The notes beneath the pieces are model-generated. The model had not been told where the DNA came from. It made no database searches and saw only the letters and a program-made list of their open reading frames with translations. From positions 1 to 12,405 of the forward strand of contig CAZGYE010000177.1 of NCBI GenBank assembly GCA_964530165.1: 12,405 nucleotides of DNA, given 5' to 3'. This DNA comes from CAZGYE01 sp964530165. Its GTDB lineage: Bacteria; Planctomycetota; Planctomycetia; Planctomycetales; Planctomycetaceae. The stretch's first letter is position 1. Every line of letters begins with the position of its first letter. This document shows, piece after piece, positions 1 to 6,174 of the stretch. Both the position numbers and the translations under genes were made by a program.

Positions 1-36
1 CAGCCTGAAACTTGACTCATTCACAACAAGTTTTGA

Positions 37-501
37 CCTTCAAGCCTTCTAGTCCTGAAATGGGAAGACGTGGATTTGGACGTTGGCGTCGGCGTCAGCC
101 GAGCCGAAGACAACAAGGGGCGACGAGATGTTAAGGTTCCGTTGCACCCCGTCATCGTTCAACATCTTCGAGAGTTGTCAGCAAGCTTCGCCCCACATGT
201 CTTTCCGTGGATGCACAATCGACGAACGCTGTGGACTCCATTCCACCGCATCCAACAGGCAGCACGAGTGGCCGACGGCTCTCCGATGCCCCAATGCGGG
301 AAAGAGGGCTGGTACGGCTTCCACGACCTCCGTCGGGGCTTCGCAACGGAAAACGCCACGGCAATGGACCTGTTTGAGTTACAGGCCCTGATGCAGCACA
401 AGAGCCTTGAGACGACTCGCGGTTACGTCAGCATGACAAACCGGTTGAACACGGCGGTCGAAGGGTTGTACGTACCAGATGTGCTGCGGGGTGCGATGTA
501 G
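37..501 (+). pseudogene. Tyrosine recombinase (phage-type integrase), C-terminal catalytic fragment
   Basis: Remnant of a site-specific tyrosine recombinase, the enzyme class that integrates and excises mobile elements. Numbering from the GTG at 70, the C-terminal catalytic box is clear: HDLRR with H85 and R88, then QHKSLETTRGY with H110 and the presumed nucleophile Y119. K16 lies in the expected beta-hairpin before the VPLHP strand. The frame opens only at 37, after an in-frame TGA at 34-36. It reads KWEDVDLD just upstream of the GTG, which matches the usual sequence following the first catalytic arginine. That arginine, the core-binding domain and the N-terminal DNA-binding domain are absent, and bases 1-36 show no integrase-like peptide in any forward frame. 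At 143 residues from the GTG it is under half the usual 300-400. The gene ends 62 bp from the 3' end of tRNA-Phe, fitting a decayed integrative element that used this tRNA. I consider it non-functional, although a truncated open frame could still be translated. Confidence 0.8.
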
Positions 502-563
502 AATGAGTGTAGAACGGCGATACCGTTGGACCGACAAGTTGCCGTAAGTCGTTTGGTATCAAG

Positions 564-637
<74 letters not shown>

Positions 638-703
638 AAAGCGCAAGCCACCCGGACGACCGCCGATTGTGCGATGAGCACTTTCGACAAGATCGCTCGC
701 ACG

Positions 704-732
704 ACTATACGCGATGTCGTGGTTGGCTGCAA
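704..732 (-). promoter_or_regulatory. Sigma70-type promoter of tRNA-Phe
   Basis: On the minus strand, TTGCAG (732-727) is followed by a 17-bp spacer and TATAGT (709-704), a near-consensus -35/-10 pair. It points at the tRNA and predicts a start near 697, giving a leader of about 60 nt before the mature 5' end at 636. The rest of the gap 637-820 holds no convincing gene. A short open frame there (674-904, plus) lacks family features and overlaps the 3' end of the HD-GYP gene. Confidence 0.6.
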
Positions 733-820
733 GACGGCCGGCGGGGAACGTCGGAAGTGGGCGGTTGAATGGATTGCTGATGCCGATCGAGCCGGATTTT
801 GCCGGGCAGTTCGGGCTGGG

Positions 821-2128
821 TTAAGACCTGGCGCGAACGATCAGAGCGGGATTCAGGGCAATCTCGTCTCGGCCGGGCGTCGGCAACGCCTGCACGATTT
901 CTAGATCACTGTCGGTGAGATCGACAATCGCGGACTCATCGCTCGGATCGACCGGACGTCCCTGGTGATCTTGGACGATCTGAACGATGGGAGACGTATA
1001 GTTGCTGCCGGCGGGCCGCAGCACGCGAGCGACGCTGGCATCGGTAAGGTTGACAAAGCTGCCCACCGGGAATAACGAGAGGACGTTGAGCAGATGGCGG
1101 ACGGTCTTCGGATCAAAGTCATTCTGCCCAGCCAGTCGCAGCAGGCATTCCATGGCTGCGTACGGCATCAGCGGTTTGCGGTAGGGACGCGGCGAGGTCA
1201 GGCCGACATACGCATCGGCTGCCTGAAGAACACGTGCAAACAGGTGAATCGCGTTCCCTCGCCGGCCTCGCGGATATCCCGCACCGTTCGGCTTTTCGTG
1301 CACCTGATAGCACACCAGCGGGACCACGCTGGGAATGCCGGCCATGCCCTGGAGTAACTCCAGGACGTAGATGGAATGCTTTTTAATTTCAAGGAACTCG
1401 GCATCGGTAAGCGTTCGCTTGGCGTCGCGGATGCGCTCGGGGACTTTGATCATTCCCCAATCGTGCACCAGGCCACACAAGCCGATGGTCCGCACGTTGT
1501 CTTCGTCCAGCCCCATTTCGATACCGATTGCCATACCCAAAAGCGCCATCTGCAGGCAGTGCTCTGAAAGGACTTCGTCGCGGCGAACCTCGGCCGCCAC
1601 GGACAGAACGTGCTCGGCATCCGCGGTCAAGTGCGCCAGAGAAACGGCCGTCACGTTGGTAATCTGACTCGCATTGAAGTTTCCGCCTTGCACGGCCTCA
1701 CGCATCATGTTGTCAAGCGATTCACCGGCAGCTTGATGTTGCTCCAGCAGCGATTCTCTCATCTGTGGGTCGTAACCCTTGAGTCCGTGCATGACCATTC
1801 GGTCACGAACCGCTGCGCCGGTATTGGCCACGAACAGCGAGCCGGATTCGATCAACGCATCGAGCTTTTTCGTCAGCTCGGAATCGAAGCCAAACACCGT
1901 GGTGTTGTCTTCGACGACAGTGTCCCTCAGAGTAATTCGGGCTGCATCGTCCTGATGCACCTGCAGATTGTCAATCTTTCGGTCGTTGAGCAGTTGTTTG
2001 AACCGGGCGGTAATGACCGATCCCTCAACCAGCAGCAACAGCCCCTTGGAGTCATAGATGGGACGGCGCAGCTCGCGGCCAACAATGATCTCAGCGGCGC
2101 GGATGGAGAGCGTCTCATTCGTTTCCAC
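821..2128 (-). CDS. HD-GYP domain phosphodiesterase, probable cyclic-di-GMP hydrolase
   Basis: A 435-residue cytoplasmic protein with no signal peptide or membrane segment. Residues about 1-170 form an unassigned N-terminal region. Residues about 180-350 form an HD-GYP domain, a family whose characterised members hydrolyse cyclic-di-GMP through a di- or tri-metal centre. Visible residues are H190, the H222-D223 pair, H251, H277-E278, the N281-G-A-G-Y-P286 loop, D305 in AADAY and RPYR near 314-317. The canonical HDxGK signature reads HDWGM here, with Met at the position of the usual lysine, which may affect substrate binding. The C-terminal 80 residues look like an accessory region. The start is a GTG at 2128, 6 bp after the stop of the upstream isomerase gene. 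No other in-frame start exists before the conserved AAEIIVGRELRRPIYD stretch, and the Shine-Dalgarno match is weak, so translation is probably coupled to the gene upstream. Activity on cyclic-di-GMP is inferred from family membership only. Confidence 0.88.
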   Translation of the reverse strand: METNETLSIRAAEIIVGRELRRPIYDSKGLLLLVEGSVITARFKQLLNDRKIDNLQVHQDDAARITLRDTVVEDNTTVFGFDSELTKKLDALIESGSLFVANTGAAVRDRMVMHGLKGYDPQMRESLLEQHQAAGESLDNMMREAVQGGNFNASQITNVTAVSLAHLTADAEHVLSVAAEVRRDEVLSEHCLQMALLGMAIGIEMGLDEDNVRTIGLCGLVHDWGMIKVPERIRDAKRTLTDAEFLEIKKHSIYVLELLQGMAGIPSVVPLVCYQVHEKPNGAGYPRGRRGNAIHLFARVLQAADAYVGLTSPRPYRKPLMPYAAMECLLRLAGQNDFDPKTVRHLLNVLSLFPVGSFVNLTDASVARVLRPAGSNYTSPIVQIVQDHQGRPVDPSDESAIVDLTDSDLEIVQALPTPGRDEIALNPALIVRARS

Positions 2129-2134
2129 AGCACA

Positions 2135-2983
2135 TCAACCGATCTTCGTGCGCAGCTCTTCGAGCAGCCGGACCGCATGGCCGATGTCGGCCCTCTGACG
2201 TTCGCGGTCGTGGGCGATTTCGCGTTCGATGGTCAGCGGACCGGTGTAGCCCAGATCGTTCAACGTACGCAGGTAGGTCTCGATGCCGACGTCGCCTTCG
2301 CCGAGCGGGACTTCAGCACCCCACTCTTGGCCGCGCTTGCCGGACTCGGCCCACGTGGCGTCTTTGCAGTGCACGCTGCGCACTAAGTGGCCAACCTGTT
2401 TCAGCGCTTCGATCGGATCGCCGGTCCCGTACAGAATCATGTTGGCTGGATCGAAGTTGATGAACAGGTTGTCGCGGCCGACGTCGGAGAGGAACGCCAA
2501 CAAATGATCGGCCGTTTCCTGACCGGTTTCGAGATTCAGGCACTGATCGTTGCCAGCCACATGGTCAAGCAAGTCCCGCGTGACGTCGAGAAGCCCCTTG
2601 TAGTTGTCGCTCTCAGGCGTCTCGGGCACGAAGCCAATGTGCAGCGCCACCGTCGAGCAGCCGAGCAGCTTGGCGAAATCGGAGATTTCCTTCATCTCCT
2701 TCACGCGGGCGGCACGGAGCGCTTCGGGAACCAGCCCAATGGTGCGCTTCGTGGTGGGAATGTCTGCGTAGCTTTCCCCCTCGAATCCGCCGAACACCGC
2801 GGTGATCGTAATCCCCGCGTCCCCACAGCGCTTCAGAAAGTCTTCGGCGGCCTGAGGGGTTCGCGATTGCTGGTGCGGCGCGTGAATTTGGACGGTCGGA
2901 ATGCCCAATTCCTGAGCCACTCCCAGATGCACCCCCAGTCCCGCGTCAACGGATGTAAACACGCCAATCGGCCATTTCACCAT
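2135..2983 (-). CDS. Sugar phosphate isomerase/epimerase-like TIM-barrel protein (AP endonuclease 2 family)
   Basis: A 282-residue protein of the xylose isomerase-like TIM-barrel superfamily, whose members isomerise or epimerise sugars and inositols, or act as related metal-dependent lyases. The barrel signature is visible throughout: a first strand near residues 5-9 (IGVFT), the second near VQIHAP, then likely metal ligands E152 (LNLETGQE), D178 (NFDPAN), H205 (VHCKD) and E253 (LTIERE) in order and at normal spacing. The C-terminal section with PLGEGDVGIETYL and a closing Y-GPLTIERE is typical. No signal peptide is evident. The ATG at 2983 is supported by GGGAG (2995-2991), 7 nt upstream. 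The HD-GYP gene starts 6 bp downstream, so the two probably form a transcript. The upstream region and first six codons are duplicated about 211 bp away (3176-3317). The substrate cannot be deduced; myo-inositol or sugar-acid pathways are possible. Confidence 0.88.
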   Translation of the reverse strand: MVKWPIGVFTSVDAGLGVHLGVAQELGIPTVQIHAPHQQSRTPQAAEDFLKRCGDAGITITAVFGGFEGESYADIPTTKRTIGLVPEALRAARVKEMKEISDFAKLLGCSTVALHIGFVPETPESDNYKGLLDVTRDLLDHVAGNDQCLNLETGQETADHLLAFLSDVGRDNLFINFDPANMILYGTGDPIEALKQVGHLVRSVHCKDATWAESGKRGQEWGAEVPLGEGDVGIETYLRTLNDLGYTGPLTIEREIAHDRERQRADIGHAVRLLEELRTKIG

Positions 2984-3108
2984 TTTTCAGCTCCCGGTTG
3001 CTTTTCTAGGCTGGCTGCTTGTGTTGAATTGAGTGATAAGGAAATTAGGAAAACAAGAAAAAGACGATTCTTGACATTCCTACTTTCCTGCTTTCTTTAT
3101 AATCCCGT
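2965..3108. repeat. Direct repeat copy A (spans isomerase gene start and upstream region)
   Basis: This 144-bp segment recurs almost unchanged at 3176-3317, with about seven substitutions and two single-base gaps by eye. Copy A contains the first six codons, ATG and ribosome binding site of the isomerase gene plus its AT-rich 5' region. On the plus strand both copies hold TTGACA and TATAAT separated by 21 bp, too far apart for a normal sigma70 promoter and facing a convergent gene. No convincing minus-strand promoter is visible within it. Confidence 0.9.
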
Positions 3109-3194
3109 GTCGTGGGGCAGGCTTTCCAGCCTGCCGATTGGCCGTGGCAGGCTAGAAAGCCTGCCCCACACTCGGCAATCGGCCATTTCACCAT
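3045..3194 (-). other. 49-codon ORF created by the duplicated gene start
   Basis: Starting at the duplicated ATG of repeat copy B (3194) with the duplicated GGGAG-type ribosome binding site, the frame reads MVKWPI, as in the isomerase. It then continues through the palindromic element and into copy A, and ends at TAA 3047-3045 after 49 codons. It would lie in the 5' leader of the isomerase mRNA if transcription starts upstream of copy B. There is no homology argument for a function, so this is a possible upstream ORF or accidental frame, not an assured gene. Confidence 0.2.
3112..3169. repeat. Nested inverted repeat (REP/BIME-like palindromic element) 1
   Basis: Two 24-bp arms (3112-3135 and 3146-3169) are inverted copies with one mismatch, around a 10-bp centre. 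Each arm is itself a hairpin: GGCAGGCT-TTCC-AGCCTGCC in the left arm and GGCAGGCT-AGAA-AGCCTGCC in the right. The element can therefore fold either as one long stem or as two small ones. It lies exactly between the two direct-repeat copies. From memory, GGCAGGCTTTCCAGCCTGCC-type palindromes recur between genes in planctomycete genomes, but I cannot verify that here. It could act as a transcription barrier upstream of the isomerase gene. Confidence 0.85.
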
Positions 3195-3317
3195 TTTTCA
3201 GCTCCCGATTGTTTTTCTAGGTTGGTGCTTGTGCCGAATTGAGTGATAAGGAAATTAGGAAAACAAGAAAAAGACATTCTTGACATTCCTGCTTTCCTGC
3301 TTTCTTTATAATCCCGT
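3176..3317. repeat. Direct repeat copy B (detached duplicate of the isomerase 5' region)
   Basis: Second copy, 142 bp, in the same orientation as 2965-3108. It carries the duplicated ribosome binding site and a duplicated ATG (3194-3192, minus strand) followed by the first six isomerase codons, after which the similarity ends. The two copies are separated by a nested palindrome at 3112-3169. The arrangement suggests a tandem duplication, or mobility of a palindromic element together with flanking DNA. Confidence 0.9.
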
Positions 3318-3394
3318 TGAACTTCAGGATTGGTCTTGATCGCCAGCATCATAGCGGGTCGCGCAGTGATTCTCCAGTCTGCGCACGAGCGGTA

Positions 3395-3476
3395 GGCGAG
3401 CGGTGGGCGTCAGCCCACTGATTTGCACTTATTGATTTCCGCAAATTCATCAGTGGGCTAACGCCCACCGCTCGCC
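3395..3476. repeat. Nested inverted repeat (REP/BIME-like palindromic element) 2
   Basis: Two 28-bp arms (3395-3422 and 3449-3476) are inverted copies with one mismatch, around a 26-bp AT-rich centre. Each arm holds a smaller hairpin, GTGGGC-GTCA-GCCCAC on the left and GTGGGC-TAAC-GCCCAC on the right. ATTTGC (3421-3426) and GCAAAT (3441-3446) can extend the stem with a small bulge. The sequence is unrelated to element 1 but has the same architecture. It ends 10 bp from the stop codon of the minus-strand gene at 3487-5208, so it may also stabilise or terminate that transcript, although no T-run follows. Confidence 0.85.
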
Positions 3477-3486
3477 TGTTGCTCAG

Positions 3487-5208
3487 TCACACGAGGGCCG
3501 AAGCTTCCCACAGGCGGGTCACGAAGGGCTTCAGCTTCTCGGCCGGGTAGAGGCAGAACGAGAACTCGCGATCCTGCAGAACGGCGTTCGCGCCGAGCTG
3601 TCGGCGGACGTCGGCCAGTTCGTCCTCGATGCGGCGGCGCTGGCCGGCGCTCAGCTCAGCCAGACGGCGGTTGACGTGCTGCAATCGCCGAAAGCGGTCG
3701 TGGTTGACCCGCTGCCGAGTGCGACGCTCACGACGAGTCAGTCCCGTGGCGGCCGCAGCGTGTTGCTCGGCGATCAACTGCTGTTTCTCGGTGACGAGCG
3801 ATTCGATCTTCGGATCAGAATCGTGTGGGAGATGGCGGTCGGAGTGATGATCCAAATCCCGCAGCAGTGTCGTGAGTCGTGTCTGATCGCTCTGTTGAAC
3901 GTCGAACGGTTCGGTCAGCGGCACATGCAGCGTGGCAGAGAGCGTCATGAATTCCGGCGGCGGCAACTGGAAGAACCTGGCGGTGATGTGGTCGGTCATT
4001 TCGTCGTACTTGGCCCCGCCGATGCCATGCACGAACAGATCGGCCAGACACAGCCGTGTGAACAGAGTCGTCGTCAGCGCCCGCGTCCGCAGGCGGATGC
4101 CCTCTACCGACAGCTCTCGCAGCACGTCGACGGCGCAGCAGGCATCCGTTTCCAGCGAGAGCGGCAGTTTTGCGAACACGTCTGTCCCATCCGAGAGCCA
4201 CACCTCACGGGCAACTTGCTTGGTGAACAGACGGCTGCGCCGCCGGTCCCCTTTGCGCCAGACCCAGAACGGAGCCTCGAGCCAACTGTCGGTTTCACTC
4301 AAATCGGGCACCGGATGAGTCCGACTGCGGATCTTGTTCGCCTGCCGGTATTCAACGAGCACGTTGTTGTAGACGTCGCGGAATCGGGGCAGGTGCGCGA
4401 GCAAATGGCCGGCAAACCACAGGAACGGATCGAGAGTGCACAATCGGCTGATCGGCAGTTCGAGATTTGCGACGCCCCACCGGCGCTCCAGCCGGGCCCG
4501 TGCCGCGGTCAGACAATCAGCGAGCCGCGACGATGCGGTCCTGTGCGCCACCGCGTCCGGCCACAGTTCTCTCGCCAACGGGACGATGTTCCAACCCGCC
4601 ATCGCCCCCGCCAAGCGGTCGCCGAACGTCCGAAACAGGTGCGGATTGAGAATACGCGCATCTTCCCACGGTTCGGTCGGACGGTCCGCGTCGAACGGGA
4701 CGGTTTCGATCCGCGGACGGTTGCGGTCGCCGTGGGGCACGCGGATGCGGGTCGTCGAAAACGTGTCGTTGTCGATCACCAAGTTCAGCGAGAGGCCGTT
4801 CGTCCGGGCTGCCATTTCACCGATTGCGAAGTTCTTCACCCACACGCCGGGATGAAACAGCGACGGTTGATGCCCGCCTGCAAACAACAAATCGAACGGT
4901 TGGTCGGGGATGCTCTCGCCAACCAGACCGGACGTGTATTCACGAGCCGCCTGCACGATCTTCTCGCGCGACCAACGCCGCAGAGTTGCGAGCGTATGTC
5001 CTTGGAGGTTCGTCCGCACGCATTCGAGTGAGTCGTGGTTGTGGCGGGCTAGTTCGACGGCGGCTGGCAACGACGGTCGGGCCAGCAACATCTCGTCCTC
5101 TCGCGGGACGCGCAGACGCTGCCGTTGCCAGGGCTGTTCAGGGACGGTAGTTTGCGGTTCGAACATAGCAGAGCGGTCTACCTGGATGCGGGCGATGGCC
5201 TGATTCAT
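3487..5208 (-). CDS. Uncharacterised protein with a BshC-like GHQP motif
   Basis: A 573-residue protein from the chosen start, with no signal peptide or membrane helix. Residues 110-127 (AGGHQPSLFHPGVWVKNF) resemble the GQQPGLFGGP...K signature of BshC, the proposed cysteine-adding enzyme of bacillithiol synthesis. LNLVIDNDT (141-149), the conserved-looking IRLRTRALTTTLFTRL (371-386) and the HGIGGAKYDEMTD region (394-406) suggest an enzyme core. Residues about 465-540 are rich in charged residues and probably coiled-coil, also a BshC trait. The overall resemblance is weak, so function stays open. The start at 5208 is preferred because its ATG overlaps the glycosyltransferase stop (ATGA at 5208-5205), a standard coupled junction. 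The frame is open to an ATG at 5238 inside the upstream gene, and an internal ATG at 5166 is another option. It is co-transcribed with the GT2 gene. Nothing in the window encodes BshA or BshB, so bacillithiol synthesis is not implied. Confidence 0.75.
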   Translation of the reverse strand: MNQAIARIQVDRSAMFEPQTTVPEQPWQRQRLRVPREDEMLLARPSLPAAVELARHNHDSLECVRTNLQGHTLATLRRWSREKIVQAAREYTSGLVGESIPDQPFDLLFAGGHQPSLFHPGVWVKNFAIGEMAARTNGLSLNLVIDNDTFSTTRIRVPHGDRNRPRIETVPFDADRPTEPWEDARILNPHLFRTFGDRLAGAMAGWNIVPLARELWPDAVAHRTASSRLADCLTAARARLERRWGVANLELPISRLCTLDPFLWFAGHLLAHLPRFRDVYNNVLVEYRQANKIRSRTHPVPDLSETDSWLEAPFWVWRKGDRRRSRLFTKQVAREVWLSDGTDVFAKLPLSLETDACCAVDVLRELSVEGIRLRTRALTTTLFTRLCLADLFVHGIGGAKYDEMTDHITARFFQLPPPEFMTLSATLHVPLTEPFDVQQSDQTRLTTLLRDLDHHSDRHLPHDSDPKIESLVTEKQQLIAEQHAAAATGLTRRERRTRQRVNHDRFRRLQHVNRRLAELSAGQRRRIEDELADVRRQLGANAVLQDREFSFCLYPAEKLKPFVTRLWEASALV

Positions 5209-5948
5209 CGAGCCGTCCGACAAGTTTCGCTGATGCACGAAACGGCTGCGATCTCCCGCTCGATCACTTCCATGTAGTATGCCATCCTCTGCCGAGCGTC
5301 GTCGAGTGAACCGCCGAAAGAACGTTCCTCCTCCAGGTAAATCAGCGGCACCGGAAACTCAGAGATCCGCAATCCCAACACCGCGGCTTGCACCCACACT
5401 TCGAGCGGCATGGCATAACCCAGTTCGGTGATTCTGAGTTTTCGCAGCGACTCGACCCGGTAAGCCTTGAAGCCGCAAAAGGAATCGGTCAGTTCGAGCT
5501 TCAACCGATCGTTCAACGCCTGCGTGACGGCGACGTTGATCCGGTGACGATCCTCCGGCGGCCGGCTATCGCCGGGAAATTCGCGCAGATAGCGACTGCC
5601 GGAAACAATGTCCACAGGTGGTCCGTTTGGCGGGAACACAGCAGCGGCAAGCGCCGGAATCAACCGCGGTTCGTGTTGTCCGTCGCAGTCGATGGTGATC
5701 AGCACGTCGTACTCGGCGTCGGCGGCGTAATCAAACGCACTGCGCAGAGCTGCTCCGTAACCTTGGTTGGCTTCGTGCGTGATGAGATGCACGTCGGTCT
5801 GAGTCGCCAGAAGCTCCGGCGTCCGGTCGGTGGACCCGTCGTCGATGACAACGATGTGGGAACTGTACCGGCGCACTTCATCGAGGACACCGGCAATGTG
5901 TGTCGCCTCGTTGAAAACCGGCAGGGCGGTTAAAAATCGTGGGTTCAT
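5205..5948 (-). CDS. GT2 family glycosyltransferase (DPM1-like)
   Basis: A 247-residue family 2 glycosyltransferase of the dolichol-phosphate mannosyltransferase type, expected to transfer a sugar from a nucleotide sugar to a polyprenyl phosphate or similar acceptor. Visible motifs are LPVFNEA near the N terminus, VIDDGSTD (about 34-41) for nucleotide binding, NQGYGAALRSAF (61-72), the DxD-equivalent IDCDGQH (about 86-92), GSRY (117-120) and TDSFCGFKAYR (154-164). No transmembrane segment follows, so it is probably a peripheral enzyme. The start is set at 5948. A TTGACT-16 bp-TAGAAT promoter lies so close that transcription should begin at about this ATG, ruling out the longer frame from 6017; the ATG at 5957 lies inside the -10 box. 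The family core also begins directly with RFLTALPVFNEA. Its stop overlaps the start of the BshC-like gene. It may modify a lipid or cell-envelope glycan, but the acceptor cannot be deduced. Confidence 0.88.
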   Translation of the reverse strand: MNPRFLTALPVFNEATHIAGVLDEVRRYSSHIVVIDDGSTDRTPELLATQTDVHLITHEANQGYGAALRSAFDYAADAEYDVLITIDCDGQHEPRLIPALAAAVFPPNGPPVDIVSGSRYLREFPGDSRPPEDRHRINVAVTQALNDRLKLELTDSFCGFKAYRVESLRKLRITELGYAMPLEVWVQAAVLGLRISEFPVPLIYLEEERSFGGSLDDARQRMAYYMEVIEREIAAVSCISETCRTAR

Positions 5949-5955
5949 GGCTGCC

Positions 5956-5983
5956 ATTCTAGATTGGCCGTTGCGCAAGTCAA
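5956..5983 (-). promoter_or_regulatory. Promoter of the glycosyltransferase gene, predicted leaderless start
   Basis: On the minus strand, TTGACT (5983-5978), a 16-bp spacer and TAGAAT (5961-5956) give five of six matches in each box. The predicted transcription start, about 7 nt downstream, falls on 5949-5948, the A of the chosen ATG. The message would therefore have essentially no 5' leader, and indeed no Shine-Dalgarno sequence precedes that ATG. Confidence 0.55.
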
Positions 5984-6042
5984 CCGGTGGGAAACTCACA
6001 AGCCCCATCGCGAACAAATCGGAAAACTCCGTTGCGATTTGG

Positions 6043-6070
6043 TTGTGAGCCGAGCCGGAACGCCTAGAAT
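6043..6070 (+). promoter_or_regulatory. Candidate promoter of superoxide dismutase gene
   Basis: TTGTGA (6043-6048), a 16-bp spacer and TAGAAT (6065-6070) form a plausible sigma70-type promoter. The start is predicted near 6077, leaving a leader of about 98 nt before the ATG at 6175. It is divergent from the glycosyltransferase promoter 60 bp away, with the two sets of boxes not overlapping. Confidence 0.45.
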
Positions 6071-6174
6071 TCCTTTGCGTTATGGCACGAGGCGGACGAT
6101 TTCCTCACTGGCGCCCGCCGTCCGCTAGCAAACGACGTACACGGCCCGACCAAAGCTGTAGGAGATCACTTTCG

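Larger units (their letters stand above)
2984..3486. other. Repeat-rich intergenic region
   Basis: This 503-bp gap lies between the 5' end of the isomerase gene and the 3' end of the BshC-like gene, both on the minus strand. It is made of direct repeat A, palindrome 1, direct repeat B, an unremarkable stretch (3318-3394) and palindrome 2. It contrasts with its surroundings by AT-rich runs alternating with GC-rich stems. No ORF with recognisable homology, RNA gene or clear minus-strand sigma70 promoter was seen in it. Confidence 0.8.

Noticed and set aside
674..904. Small plus-strand gene between the tRNA promoter and the HD-GYP 3' end
   Set aside because: It overlaps the tRNA promoter and the HD-GYP coding end, and has no ribosome binding site or recognisable feature.
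3071..3103. TTGACA and TATAAT on the plus strand inside direct repeat A (also at 3280-3312 in copy B)
   Set aside because: The spacer is 21 bp in both copies, too long for a sigma70 promoter. Conservation is explained by the duplication, and the direction leads only into the 3' end of a convergent gene.
1610..3220. Two abutting plus-strand frames (1610-2386 and 2387-3220) opposite the HD-GYP and isomerase genes
   Set aside because: Both are antisense to well-supported genes and show no family motifs. Their abutment is a coincidence of frame.
2965..3476. CRISPR array
   Set aside because: There are only two long repeats with a single intervening palindrome, no regular short repeats or unique spacers, and no cas genes.
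3676..5031. Long plus-strand open frame of 451 codons opposite the BshC-like gene
   Set aside because: Its composition is typical of an antisense shadow in GC-rich DNA (many Arg, Gln and His, no domain motif), and the minus-strand frame has recognisable motifs and a coupled start.
3487..5948. Bacillithiol biosynthesis operon (BshA plus BshC)
   Set aside because: The glycosyltransferase is a GT2 DPM1-like enzyme, whereas BshA belongs to GT4, and no BshB deacetylase is nearby.
6082..6174. N-terminal extension or signal peptide on the superoxide dismutase
   Set aside because: The 31 extra codons are basic and Pro-rich with no hydrophobic core, and AGGAG supports the ATG at 6175.
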